Below are positions 52,183-61,392 of a stretch of DNA of 64,000 nucleotides, piece by piece. A program made the translations under genes and the position numbers. This stretch comes from Flavobacteriales bacterium. Its GTDB lineage: Bacteria; Bacteroidota; Bacteroidia; NS11-12g; UBA9320. The notes under the pieces are model-generated. The model did no database searches and had not been told where the DNA came from. It worked only from the letters and a program-made list of their open reading frames with translations. Every line of letters begins with the position of its first letter. Positions within the stretch are counted from its first letter, which is position 1. The DNA lies in contig JACJZV010000004.1 in assembly GCA_020635395.1 (NCBI GenBank), positions 248,001 to 312,000 of the forward strand. Direction: 5' to 3'.

Positions 52183-54353
52183 AAATAATTGCTACCATCA
52201 AACATCTTTCGAAGTTCCCTCCTCATATCATATTGAGTAAGGTGAAAAATCGATTTAAACAAATTAGAAACAAGAAACAACTTTCAAACTTATATGTAAA
52301 TACAGACACTAGACTTTCTCAGAAAATATCAGTATCCAAGCTTTTCAACCAGTCCTTTTTATCAATTTTCGGTCCTCCCCACCCCCTCTCCACCTTTTCA
52401 CTTCTCGGCAGTGGTCTAATCCATAATTTTTATGACACAGAGACATTAGGTCTTGAAAATTACAAATACAATCAAAACCTTGATATTAAAGAGTTTGACA
52501 AAAACGGTGATTGGCTTGGACAAGTAGTGCTCCCATCCCAGTTGGATTTTAGCAAAAATTGCTGGATTGAAATTTTGAAGTTAAATCCACGCTATAAGCC
52601 AATTGATTGGCAAAAGGATTTTAAAAGCGGTTTTCGGTGGAGTGCCAAACATTTGTTTGATGAGCAAAGAAAACTTATGTCCGAAAAAAAGGGTGTCGAT
52701 TTAAAAGTACCTTGGGAGTTATCGCGTCTTCAACATTTGCCAATGGCAGCGATTTTTGCTTCGCAAAAATCGCCCGACAACGACAAATTAATCTCTGAAA
52801 TTTACTGCCAAATACTCGATTTTGTGATGGCCAACCCCATTGGAATGGGTGTAAATTTCAATTGCCCAATGGATATTGGCATCCGAAACGCCAACATTTT
52901 GTTAACCCTCAATTTTTTGCCAAAAGAAAAGGAGAATAGTCAGAATAATGGACTTATAGCTAATTATATAGCAGAAAGCACCAAACATATTTTGGAAGAC
53001 ATTGAATACCGCGACGGCCTCACATCCAACCATTATTTAGGTAATGTTTTGGGTGTTTTGTTTGCTGGTGCTTATCTCGAAAATCATAAAAACGCAGACC
53101 AATGGCTTGCTTTTGGCATTCAGGAATTGGAACGAAGTATGGCTCGCCAATTTTTTGAGGATGGCAGCAATTTTGAGGGCAGCACGAGTTATCATCGGTT
53201 GAGTGGAGAAATGATGATTTGGGGAGCAGCGGTAGTTCTTTCTCTGTCGAAAGACAGAATCGAAAAACTAAAAGCATATCAAACAAATGGATGGAAATAT
53301 GAGGCTCCACTTTTTAAACCACATAAGCAACAATTTGATTTTGAGCATTTTATTCTCTCAAAATCTTTTTGGTGCAAGCTAAAAAAGAGTTTGTTTTTTG
53401 CTGAAAATATCTCAAAACGGAATGGAGAAATTCCGCAATTTGGCGATAATGACAGCGGTCGGTTTGTGCGATTAACCCCTGTTGGTAAATGGATTTCTGC
53501 CCAACAAGCCGCAGAAAAATACATCAGCCTGCCAAAAAATTATTTTGAAAAATATCCCGCGGAACAGTTTTGGGATGAAAACCACTTGAACCATGCAGGG
53601 TTTATCAGTTCGGTGTATGGGTTGATGGGAAAAAAGCCAAGGAATCCTTTGCATTTCGCTGCTGCCGAATATGATTTTTTTGACTCAATTGTACAACAAA
53701 CCCCACAATTTAGAAGCTATTTTAACGATTTATCTGGCTCAATTTTGCAGCCTGTTGCAAACCAAATTCCACCGCTCAGTTTTGCATTTCACAAAGAAAA
53801 AACCTTCGATTTTTCGGATAGAGAAGTTGAATTTACAAACAAAATAGAACTAAATTATTTTCCTGATTTCCAATTAGCTGTGTTAAAAAACGAGTACTTT
53901 TACCTTGCCTTAGCGGGTATATCCAACCCAAAACAGCACCACTCATTGGGCCATACGCATAGCGACAAATTGTCGGTAGAATTGCAAGTGCAGGGCGATG
54001 ACATATTATTAAATCCGGGTACCTATTTGTACACTCCCATTCCGGAGTACCGTGAGCTTTTTCGTTCCGTAAAATCGCACAACACCATTAGTGTGAACGG
54101 CCAAGAACAGAATACTCCACTTCAGGGCAACCTCGGACTTTTTAATTTGAAAAATGAGGTTCGATTTGAATTAATTTGTTTGACAGAAACAGAAATAATT
54201 GCCCAAATTAGATACCGTAAAATCATTCATCGGCGAAGAATAGAAATCAACCAAAAAACCATTAAAATTGAAGATTGGTGCAATTTTGATTTCATCCAAC
54301 ATTGGAATTTAAACAACATATACTCAAACGGTTACGGTCAAAGAATACGATAA
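52179..54353 (+). CDS. heparinase II/III-family polysaccharide lyase-like protein
   Basis: A 724-residue protein. The N-terminal alpha/alpha-toroid (WIEILKLNPRYKPIDWQKDF and onward) holds the RDGLTSNHYLGNVLGVLFAG and DGSNFEGSTSYHRLSGEMM active-site helices with Asn, His and Tyr. The C-terminal beta-sandwich (HHSLGHTHSDKLSVELQV, then GDDILLNPGTYLYTP) carries the heparinase II/III motif. Such genes within export loci may trim or edit the nascent chain; the substrate is not determinable. It lacks an obvious export signal. Confidence 0.87.
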   Translation: MKIIATIKHLSKFPPHIILSKVKNRFKQIRNKKQLSNLYVNTDTRLSQKISVSKLFNQSFLSIFGPPHPLSTFSLLGSGLIHNFYDTETLGLENYKYNQNLDIKEFDKNGDWLGQVVLPSQLDFSKNCWIEILKLNPRYKPIDWQKDFKSGFRWSAKHLFDEQRKLMSEKKGVDLKVPWELSRLQHLPMAAIFASQKSPDNDKLISEIYCQILDFVMANPIGMGVNFNCPMDIGIRNANILLTLNFLPKEKENSQNNGLIANYIAESTKHILEDIEYRDGLTSNHYLGNVLGVLFAGAYLENHKNADQWLAFGIQELERSMARQFFEDGSNFEGSTSYHRLSGEMMIWGAAVVLSLSKDRIEKLKAYQTNGWKYEAPLFKPHKQQFDFEHFILSKSFWCKLKKSLFFAENISKRNGEIPQFGDNDSGRFVRLTPVGKWISAQQAAEKYISLPKNYFEKYPAEQFWDENHLNHAGFISSVYGLMGKKPRNPLHFAAAEYDFFDSIVQQTPQFRSYFNDLSGSILQPVANQIPPLSFAFHKEKTFDFSDREVEFTNKIELNYFPDFQLAVLKNEYFYLALAGISNPKQHHSLGHTHSDKLSVELQVQGDDILLNPGTYLYTPIPEYRELFRSVKSHNTISVNGQEQNTPLQGNLGLFNLKNEVRFELICLTETEIIAQIRYRKIIHRRRIEINQKTIKIEDWCNFDFIQHWNLNNIYSNGYGQRIR

Positions 54354-54354
54354 T

Positions 54355-55653
54355 TTGAAAAAATTTTTACTCATAGCCTATTATTGGCCTCCTGCTGGCG
54401 GAGGGGGTGTTCAGCGATGGTTGAAAATGACCAAATACCTTCCCTCTGAAGGCTGGAAACCCATTGTTTTTACTCCCGAAAATGGCGAAGCACCTGTGGT
54501 GGATGAGTCTTTGTTAAATGAGGTAAGTGCGGAGGTACAAACCTTAAAAATTCCGATATGGGAGCCTTATGGATTTTATAAAAAATTCACCGGGAAAAAA
54601 TCAAACGAAAAGGTTTACTCCGGATTTATAAACGACAAAAAAGAGAGCTTTGCCCAAAAGGCATCCGTTTTTATTCGAGGTAATTTTTTCATTCCAGATG
54701 CCCGTAAATTCTGGATTCGACCTTCTATTAAATTTCTAACCAATTATTTGAAAGAAAACCCCGTAGATGCCATTATTTCTACCGGACCGCCACACACCAC
54801 GCACCTAATTGCATTGGGTGTTACAAAAAAAATGAACATCCCGTGGGTGGCAGATTTTAGAGATCCATGGACCAACATTGATTTTTACGACCAACTAAGA
54901 CTTACCAAATGGGCGGATAAAAAACACCGAAAATTAGAGCAATCTGTTCTGAAAAATGCCACTGAAATTGTGACAGTTAGTTCGCACTGGGCAGATGATT
55001 TTAAAAAACTTTGCAACCGCAATATAACCGTTATCCGCAATGGTTTCGACCACAATGATTTTGGAAATGCCGAGGTAAGGTTGGACTCAAAATTCAGTAT
55101 TTGTCATATTGGGTCAATGAATAAAGACCGAAATCCTGAAGCGTTTTGGATAGCCTTGAATAAGTTGGTAAAAGAACACGAAAACTTTTCTAACCAATTA
55201 GAAATCAAATTGATTGGCCAGGTAGATCACAGCATTTTTAGTTCTATCGAAAAATTTGAATTAAAAACCCACCTGAATCACATTCCGTTTTTACCGCATA
55301 AATCGGCCATTGCAGAACTCGAAAAATCTCAAGTATTGCTCATTCCAATCAACGACACTCCAAACAGTCTGGGCGTGGTTCCCGGCAAAATTTATGAATA
55401 TTTGGGTGCCAACCGACCCATTTTAGGCATCGGGCCAAACACAGGAGATTCGGCCAAAATATTGGATGATTCAGGTGCAGGCAAAATGTTTGAATATCAA
55501 GACGTTGAAGGTATTCGCAAGCAAATTTTGGCCTATTTTGAGGATTATCAGTCAAAAAATCTTAGTGTAAAACAAAACGAGATTATGAAATACAGCCGCA
55601 AGTCGATGGCTCAACAATATGCCAAATTACTAAACAATATTTTGTCGTTATAA
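54355..55653 (+). CDS. glycosyltransferase family 4-like
   Basis: A 432-residue GT-B enzyme starting at TTG (opening KKFLLIAYYWPPAGGGGVQRW, the signature of this subfamily). The acceptor half has DAIISTGPPHTTHLIAL and PWVADFRDPWTNIDFYD; the donor half has VIRNGFDHNDF, LIPINDTPNSLGVVPGKIYEYLG and GDSAKILDDSG. It is distinct from the two paralogous GT4 genes. One base after the heparinase stop; it is the last gene of the glycan locus, ending 12 bases before the isoaspartyl peptidase. Confidence 0.9.
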   Translation: MKKFLLIAYYWPPAGGGGVQRWLKMTKYLPSEGWKPIVFTPENGEAPVVDESLLNEVSAEVQTLKIPIWEPYGFYKKFTGKKSNEKVYSGFINDKKESFAQKASVFIRGNFFIPDARKFWIRPSIKFLTNYLKENPVDAIISTGPPHTTHLIALGVTKKMNIPWVADFRDPWTNIDFYDQLRLTKWADKKHRKLEQSVLKNATEIVTVSSHWADDFKKLCNRNITVIRNGFDHNDFGNAEVRLDSKFSICHIGSMNKDRNPEAFWIALNKLVKEHENFSNQLEIKLIGQVDHSIFSSIEKFELKTHLNHIPFLPHKSAIAELEKSQVLLIPINDTPNSLGVVPGKIYEYLGANRPILGIGPNTGDSAKILDDSGAGKMFEYQDVEGIRKQILAYFEDYQSKNLSVKQNEIMKYSRKSMAQQYAKLLNNILSL

Positions 55654-55665
55654 AATGGTTATCCT

Positions 55666-56598
55666 ATGTCAAATAATATAATATCTATTGCAATTCATGG
55701 AGGAGCAGGCACTTTGTTGCCGGAAGGAATATCTACCGAACAAGAAAAAACCTATAAATCAGCCCTATCGGAAGCATTAAATGCGGGATACTCGGTGTTG
55801 GAAAAAGGCGGAGATGCACTTGATGCCGTAGAAACAGCTGTAAAAAGTTTGGAAGATTGTCCATTGTTTAATGCTGGTAGAGGAAGCGTTTTTACGGCCA
55901 ATGGCTCACACGAAATGGACGCATCCATTATGGAGGGTCTAAACCGAAATGCAGGAGCCGTATCTTTGGTGCAAGGTATAAAAAACCCCATTTCATTGGC
56001 ACGGGCTGTGATGGAAAAATCTGGCCATGTATTTTTGGCTGGGCAAGGTGCAATGGATTTCGCCAAGCAACTGGAAATTGAATGTTTGTCCGATGAATAT
56101 TTCTTTGACCAATATAGATTTGACCAATGGCAAACGGTTAAAAACACCGATCAATTCCAACTTGACCACACGTCAAAAGAGCATAAATTCGGCACTGTAG
56201 GAGCTGTAGCCTGCGATATTAGGGGCAATTTGGCAGCTGCCACATCCACCGGAGGTATGACAAACAAAAAGTTTGGACGTGTTGGCGACAGCCCGCTTAT
56301 TGGATGCGGCAACTATGCCAATAACCAAACATGTGCTGTTTCGTGTACCGGAAGCGGTGAATATTTTATCAGAAGTGTTGTGGCCTACGAAGTTTCTGCC
56401 CTCATAGAATTTAAAAATTTGAGTTTGGAAGAGGCTTGTGCAGAGGTTATACATAAACGGTTGCCCCTTCTAAATGGCGATGGAGGTCTAATAGCCGTTG
56501 ATAGTAAAGGAAATTTTTGTATGCCGTTTAACACCGCAGGAATGTATAGGGCAGCAAAAAATAACCGCAATGTAGAAGTGGTTGCCATTTTTTCATAA
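55666..56598 (+). CDS. iaaA: isoaspartyl peptidase/L-asparaginase (Ntn hydrolase)
   Basis: A 310-residue plant-type asparaginase that self-cleaves to expose a Thr nucleophile. The opening IAIHGGAGTLLPEG, the NAGRGSVFTANGSHEMDASIM block and the cleavage site HKFGTVGAVACD (nucleophile Thr177) are present. It splits beta-Asp-Arg dipeptides released from cyanophycin, which fits the cyanophycinase and synthetase genes beside it. It shares the strand and a 12-base spacing with the preceding glycosyltransferase. Confidence 0.93.
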   Translation: MSNNIISIAIHGGAGTLLPEGISTEQEKTYKSALSEALNAGYSVLEKGGDALDAVETAVKSLEDCPLFNAGRGSVFTANGSHEMDASIMEGLNRNAGAVSLVQGIKNPISLARAVMEKSGHVFLAGQGAMDFAKQLEIECLSDEYFFDQYRFDQWQTVKNTDQFQLDHTSKEHKFGTVGAVACDIRGNLAAATSTGGMTNKKFGRVGDSPLIGCGNYANNQTCAVSCTGSGEYFIRSVVAYEVSALIEFKNLSLEEACAEVIHKRLPLLNGDGGLIAVDSKGNFCMPFNTAGMYRAAKNNRNVEVVAIFS

Positions 56599-56630
56599 AT
56601 ATAGCAAACCTTTCCGTTTGTTATCTTATA

Positions 56631-57500
56631 CTAATTAAAAGGGGCATCAATAGGTAATACCGCCACTTTTTTGGTTGAAAGAGTATATCGGTCTGAGTTT
56701 GACAAGACATGCACTTTCAAATTAGTGATGGTCATGGGGGTGCCGGGTTCTAATAGGGCTTCGCTGTTGTGTTCTATTTCGCTGCCATCAAAAATAATAA
56801 CCATACCCGTGCCTATTACTTTTAAATCATCTCCATTTTTAATTACCACACCCGTATTTTCAGACAAGCCTATGCCCAAAATTGACGGAAACTTCGCCAC
56901 GGCCTGAGCAATTCTGCCAAACCTTCCGCGTTGCACAAAGTGTGTATCAATCATTATTTGCGGCAGCCACCCCATGCCCTTCGACATTTTTACTGTACCT
57001 TTTACAAAAGATTCGGATGCAATACCACCGGCAATCATTTCTTCCGACATAGCCATCGCTCCTGCACTGGTTCCGGCAAGCACAAATTCTGGGTCGTTGG
57101 CATATCTATTGGTAAGTATTTCGTGCAAGGCACTACCTCCAATTATTTTGGTAATTTTTGATTGGTCGCCGCCCGAAAACATCACACAACTGGATTTTCT
57201 AACTATCTCAAGATTTTTAGGATTGTTGGCGTCTGCTTTTTTCCGAATATCCAGCACCGTTACATTTTTACAACCCAACAATTCAAAGGTTTGAATGTAG
57301 GTTTGACCAACCTCAACCGGAATGCTGGAAGCCGTTGGAATAACAACAAAACTTTTGTCTTTTCCTCCGCTTTCCCGCACCACATGCGAGATAATTCCCT
57401 CCTGAATAAATTCGAGTGTCTCGGTTTCACTTCGGTTGATATCATCCCCTTTATCCTCGTTTCCGCCAATCGGAATTAATATACCCTTCGCTTTAAACAT
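56631..57500 (-). CDS. cphB: cyanophycinase
   Basis: Cytoplasmic serine exopeptidase cutting the cyanophycin polymer (multi-L-arginyl-poly-aspartate) into beta-Asp-Arg dipeptides. 289 residues: ILIPIGGNEDKGDD at the start, then VMFSGGDQSKITKII, and the nucleophile Ser145 in LAGTSAGAMAMSEEM. The C-terminal IGLSENTGVVIKN block is family-typical. It converges with iaaA and is divergent from cphA. A TACCTTTG box lies 28 bases upstream of the start. Confidence 0.95.
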   Translation of the reverse strand: MFKAKGILIPIGGNEDKGDDINRSETETLEFIQEGIISHVVRESGGKDKSFVVIPTASSIPVEVGQTYIQTFELLGCKNVTVLDIRKKADANNPKNLEIVRKSSCVMFSGGDQSKITKIIGGSALHEILTNRYANDPEFVLAGTSAGAMAMSEEMIAGGIASESFVKGTVKMSKGMGWLPQIMIDTHFVQRGRFGRIAQAVAKFPSILGIGLSENTGVVIKNGDDLKVIGTGMVIIFDGSEIEHNSEALLEPGTPMTITNLKVHVLSNSDRYTLSTKKVAVLPIDAPFN

Positions 57501-57528
57501 TGTTTTTATCGCCTAATAATTTTGGGGG

Positions 57529-57536
57529 CAAAGGTA
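57529..57536 (-). promoter_or_regulatory. -7 promoter box (TACCTTTG)
   Basis: Exact TAnnTTTG match on the minus strand, 28 bases before the cphB start. No equally good box was seen for cphA on the other strand. Confidence 0.6.
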
Positions 57537-57637
57537 TTTCAGCCATTCAATTAAAAAATATTGTATTTGAAAGGTTTACTTATTATCATTGTTCGTTGAA
57601 TTGTTTCAGAAGTTTTATCAAGATTTATTAGAGAAAC

Positions 57638-60262
57638 GTGAAAATAGTAGAAATAAATGCTATGCGTGGACCAAATTATTGGTCTGTAAGACGACACAAA
57701 CTTATCGTTATGGTGTTGGATTTGGAAGAAATGGAAGATCGTCCATCCAATAAAATTGATGGATTTTACGACTGTCTGGTAAATCTTTTTCCTTCCATGC
57801 AATCCCACCGATGCTCGGTAGGCACCGAAGGAGGTTTTTTTCAGCGTGTAAAAGAAGGCACTTGGATGGGACATATCATCGAACACATCGCTCTCGAATT
57901 GCAAACTCTGGCCGGAATGGATGTGGGGTTTGGCCGCACCCGCGACTACGGACAAAAAGGCGTTTACAACGTGGTATTTGCCTATATGGAAGAAAAGGCA
58001 GGCAGATATGCGGCAGAAGCATCGGTGAGAATTTGTCAATCATTGATAGACAATAAACCGTATGATTTAAGCGATGACATTCAGGAACTTCGTGAAATAA
58101 GAGAGCAAGAAAGACTTGGCCCAAGCACAGGTTCGATTGTGGAAGAAGCCGAAAAAAGGGGTATTCCGTGGATACGGTTAAACAGGTATTCGCTTTGCCA
58201 ATTGGGCTATGGCACCAACCAAAAGCGTATTCAAGCCACGGTAACGAGCGAAACCAGCAACATTGCCGTTGAATTGGCCTGCGACAAAGAAGAAACCAAA
58301 TATTTGTTAGAGCAAGCCGAAGTGCCTGTGCCTCGGGGCGAAATAATAAGAAGAGAAAGCAGCCTTGCCTCAACCTGCGACTATGTGGGTTTTCCATTGG
58401 TTATAAAACCAGTTAACGGCAATCATGGTCGTGGCATAACGGTAAATATTAACAACTACGACCATGCTTTGGAAGCCTTTAGAGAAGCCCAGAAAGTCTC
58501 TTCCTCCATTATTGTGGAGCGATTTGTTACGGGTGAAGATTTTAGACTGTTGGTTATTAATCATAAGTTGGTGGCTGCTGCCAAAAGAACTCCGGCACAC
58601 ATTGTTGGGAATGGGATTGACACCATACAAACGTTAATAGACAAGGTTAATGAAGATCCTCGAAGAGGATACGGACACGAAAAGGTGCTAACTCAAATAA
58701 CGGTTAACGAACTCACGGCATCATTAATTAAAGCCAAAGGTTACACCCTCGAAACCATATTGCAAAATGATGAAAAACTGTATTTAAAAGATACCGCCAA
58801 CTTGAGTACCGGAGGCACATCGGAAGATGTTACAGACATAGTACACCCATCGAACGTGGCTATGGCCGAACGCATTTCCAAAATTATTGATTTAGATATT
58901 TGTGGAATAGACATTATGACCACAGATATAAGCAAACCCCTTTCTGAAACAAGAGGGGCTGTTTTGGAAGTAAACGCCGGGCCGGGTTTTAGAATGCACC
59001 TTGCCCCAACCACTGGTCTTGCACGAAATGTGGCCGCTCCGGTTATCGACAAATTATTCCCTCCCGGTAGCACTGCCCGAATACCCATTATTGCCATTAC
59101 GGGTACTAACGGAAAAACTACAACCACCCGCCTAATTGCCCATATTTTAAAAATGAAGGGATACAAAGTTGGCTACACCACTACGGATGGGGTATATATT
59201 CAAAATCAATTGCTGATGAAAGGCGATTGCACTGGACCATCGAGTACGGAGTTTGTGCTAAAAGACCCAACCGTAAACTTTGCCGTTTTAGAAACCGCCA
59301 GAGGTGGCTTGCTGCGAGCAGGTCTGGGATTTAAAAACTGTAATGTAGGCATTGTTACCAACGTTGCCGCCGACCACTTGGGCTTAAAAGGCATTCACAC
59401 CATCGAGCAATTGGCCAAAGTAAAAGGGGTAATTCCCGAAACCGTATTACCCGATGGTTATGCCATATTAAACGCTGACGACCCATTGGTGTATGATATG
59501 CGGAAAAATCTAAACTGCAATGTGGCACTATTTTCTATGGATGAAGAAAACATTCATATTAGGGCTATTCAAAAACTTGATGGCCTATGTGCAATCTATG
59601 AAAATGGATATATCACCATTTGCAAAGGCACTTGGAAACTTCGAGTTATCAAAGCTATTAATGTGCCTCTAACCTTTGGCGGAAAAGCCAAATTTATGAT
59701 ACAAAATGTGCTTCCCTCTGTGTTGGCAGCGTATGTTCAGGGGGTAGAAATAGAAGATATAAAATCAGCTCTCGAAACCTTTATGCCTTCTGCCTCGCAA
59801 ACTCCCGGAAGACTCAATTTATTTAACTTTAAAGATTTTTCGATACTGTTAGATTATGCCCATAACCCCGCCGGAATGAGGGCTCTGCAACAACTTACCG
59901 ACAATATGGAAGCCACCAAAAAAGTTGGCATCATTGCGGGCATTGGTGATAGACGGGTCGAGGACAACAACGAAATTGGCAGCATTGCCGCCGAAATGTT
60001 TGACGAAATAATCATCAGACAAGATAAAAGGCTACGCGGCAAAACCGAGCAGGAACTTATCAAAATGTTGGATGATGGAATAAAAATGAAAGATGCGAGC
60101 ATAAAAACCACCATCATTCCGTCGGAAAAAGAAGCCATTATTCATGCGGTAAAAACAGCAGAAAAAGGCTCGCTGATTGTGTTGTGTAGCGACGTGGTGC
60201 CAGATGCGTTGGAATTGGTTAAGAAGCTAAAAGAGGAGGAAGCTGCCAGATTGTATGCGTAG
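57638..60262 (+). CDS. cphA: cyanophycin synthetase
   Basis: Builds cyanophycin by adding Asp to the backbone and Arg to each side chain. 874 residues from GTG, the usual size. The N-terminal domain (MRGPNYWSVRRHKLIVMVLD near the start) precedes an ATP-grasp domain with FPLVIKPVNGNHGRGITVNI, and a Mur-ligase-like half with the P-loop GTNGKTTTTRLIAHILK near residue 488, HPAGMRALQQ-type NPAGM and the DEIIIRQDKRLRGK segment. Divergent from cphB; with iaaA it makes a complete store-and-reuse set for nitrogen. Confidence 0.96.
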   Translation: MKIVEINAMRGPNYWSVRRHKLIVMVLDLEEMEDRPSNKIDGFYDCLVNLFPSMQSHRCSVGTEGGFFQRVKEGTWMGHIIEHIALELQTLAGMDVGFGRTRDYGQKGVYNVVFAYMEEKAGRYAAEASVRICQSLIDNKPYDLSDDIQELREIREQERLGPSTGSIVEEAEKRGIPWIRLNRYSLCQLGYGTNQKRIQATVTSETSNIAVELACDKEETKYLLEQAEVPVPRGEIIRRESSLASTCDYVGFPLVIKPVNGNHGRGITVNINNYDHALEAFREAQKVSSSIIVERFVTGEDFRLLVINHKLVAAAKRTPAHIVGNGIDTIQTLIDKVNEDPRRGYGHEKVLTQITVNELTASLIKAKGYTLETILQNDEKLYLKDTANLSTGGTSEDVTDIVHPSNVAMAERISKIIDLDICGIDIMTTDISKPLSETRGAVLEVNAGPGFRMHLAPTTGLARNVAAPVIDKLFPPGSTARIPIIAITGTNGKTTTTRLIAHILKMKGYKVGYTTTDGVYIQNQLLMKGDCTGPSSTEFVLKDPTVNFAVLETARGGLLRAGLGFKNCNVGIVTNVAADHLGLKGIHTIEQLAKVKGVIPETVLPDGYAILNADDPLVYDMRKNLNCNVALFSMDEENIHIRAIQKLDGLCAIYENGYITICKGTWKLRVIKAINVPLTFGGKAKFMIQNVLPSVLAAYVQGVEIEDIKSALETFMPSASQTPGRLNLFNFKDFSILLDYAHNPAGMRALQQLTDNMEATKKVGIIAGIGDRRVEDNNEIGSIAAEMFDEIIIRQDKRLRGKTEQELIKMLDDGIKMKDASIKTTIIPSEKEAIIHAVKTAEKGSLIVLCSDVVPDALELVKKLKEEEAARLYA

Positions 60263-60288
60263 TTTTTTTCTTTTTGTTCCTCTTCAGT

Positions 60289-61386
60289 TTATAAAATTTC
60301 ACTAAGAATTTTAACAATTCTTTCGGTTGATTTTCCGTCCCAAAGGGGCGGAATTTCTCCCTTTTTGTAGGTTCCATCCGATATTTGATCGATATACGAC
60401 TCAACCAATTCAGGCTCAAACGGCACTAAAGTGTTTGTTCCTACATCAATGGTTATTGGCCTTTCGGTGTTAGGCCGAAGGGTAAGGCACGGCACTTGCC
60501 TAAAGGTGGTTTCTTCTTGAATGCCTCCACTATCGGTTAATACAAATTTGCACGAAGCCGTCAATTTTTGAAATGCAAAATAATCGAGCGGAGCTGTCAG
60601 AATGATTTGTTTATTAAGTTCCACTTCGTCTAACAATCCATGATTTTCGAGGCTTTTGCGAGTTCGTGGGTGTATCGGAAAAACAATTTTATAATTCTTT
60701 GAGGCGTGATTAATTATCCGCATCAACTTATCCAAATTCTCTTTTGTGTCCACATTGGCTGGCCGGTGCATGGTCATCAACACAAAACCTTTTTCTTCCA
60801 ACCCATATTCTTGTAGCACCGGGCTTTGTTGAATTTGAGGTTCAAAAGCCACCAGTGTGTCAATCATGGTGTTGCCTACAAAATGAACCCTTCCAGCAGC
60901 CTTTTCGTCTTTTAAATGATTTAAGCCACTTTGCTCTGTCACAAAAAATTCGTCGGTTATTTCATCGGTCAGCAATCGGTTAATTTCTTCGGGCATGGTG
61001 CGGTCAAAACTTCGCAAACCACTTTCTAAATGAGCCAACCGTGTGTCGGTTTTATTGGCTGCAATGGCCGCTGCCAATGTGGAGTTTACGTCACCCGGTG
61101 TTATTAAAATGTCGGGTTTCCATTCGTTCAAAAAATTGCCCAACTGCACAATTATTTCTCCGATTTGAGCCACCGGACTCAATCCCTTCAATTCCAGAAA
61201 AACATCGGGTTTACGAAGGCCAAATTGCTCAAAAAACACCTCCGACATGTTTCTGTCGTAGTGCTGTCCTGTATGAATCAGTTTGAAATCAAATAAATCT
61301 CCGTAGGTATTAAAAACCTTTTCAAACTGAGTAATCTTAATAAAATTGGGTCGGGTGCCGACCACAATTCCCACTTTTTTACGCAT
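60289..61386 (-). CDS. wecB: UDP-N-acetylglucosamine 2-epimerase, non-hydrolysing
   Basis: Interconverts UDP-GlcNAc and UDP-ManNAc for surface glycans. 365 residues with VVGTRPNFIKITQFEKVF at the start, LIHTGQHYDRNMSEVFFEQ, ARLAHLESGLRSFDRTMPEE, and the diagnostic TDSGGIQEETTF. The start lies 6 bases after the YfhO-type gene on the same strand, so they are cotranscribed. It could supply the polysaccharide locus 6 kb away. Confidence 0.94.
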   Translation of the reverse strand: MRKKVGIVVGTRPNFIKITQFEKVFNTYGDLFDFKLIHTGQHYDRNMSEVFFEQFGLRKPDVFLELKGLSPVAQIGEIIVQLGNFLNEWKPDILITPGDVNSTLAAAIAANKTDTRLAHLESGLRSFDRTMPEEINRLLTDEITDEFFVTEQSGLNHLKDEKAAGRVHFVGNTMIDTLVAFEPQIQQSPVLQEYGLEEKGFVLMTMHRPANVDTKENLDKLMRIINHASKNYKIVFPIHPRTRKSLENHGLLDEVELNKQIILTAPLDYFAFQKLTASCKFVLTDSGGIQEETTFRQVPCLTLRPNTERPITIDVGTNTLVPFEPELVESYIDQISDGTYKKGEIPPLWDGKSTERIVKILSEIL

Positions 61387-61392
61387 TAATTT

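Noticed and set aside
57876..58397. 173-residue open frame on the minus strand
   Set aside because: Antisense shadow of the cphA ATP-grasp region.
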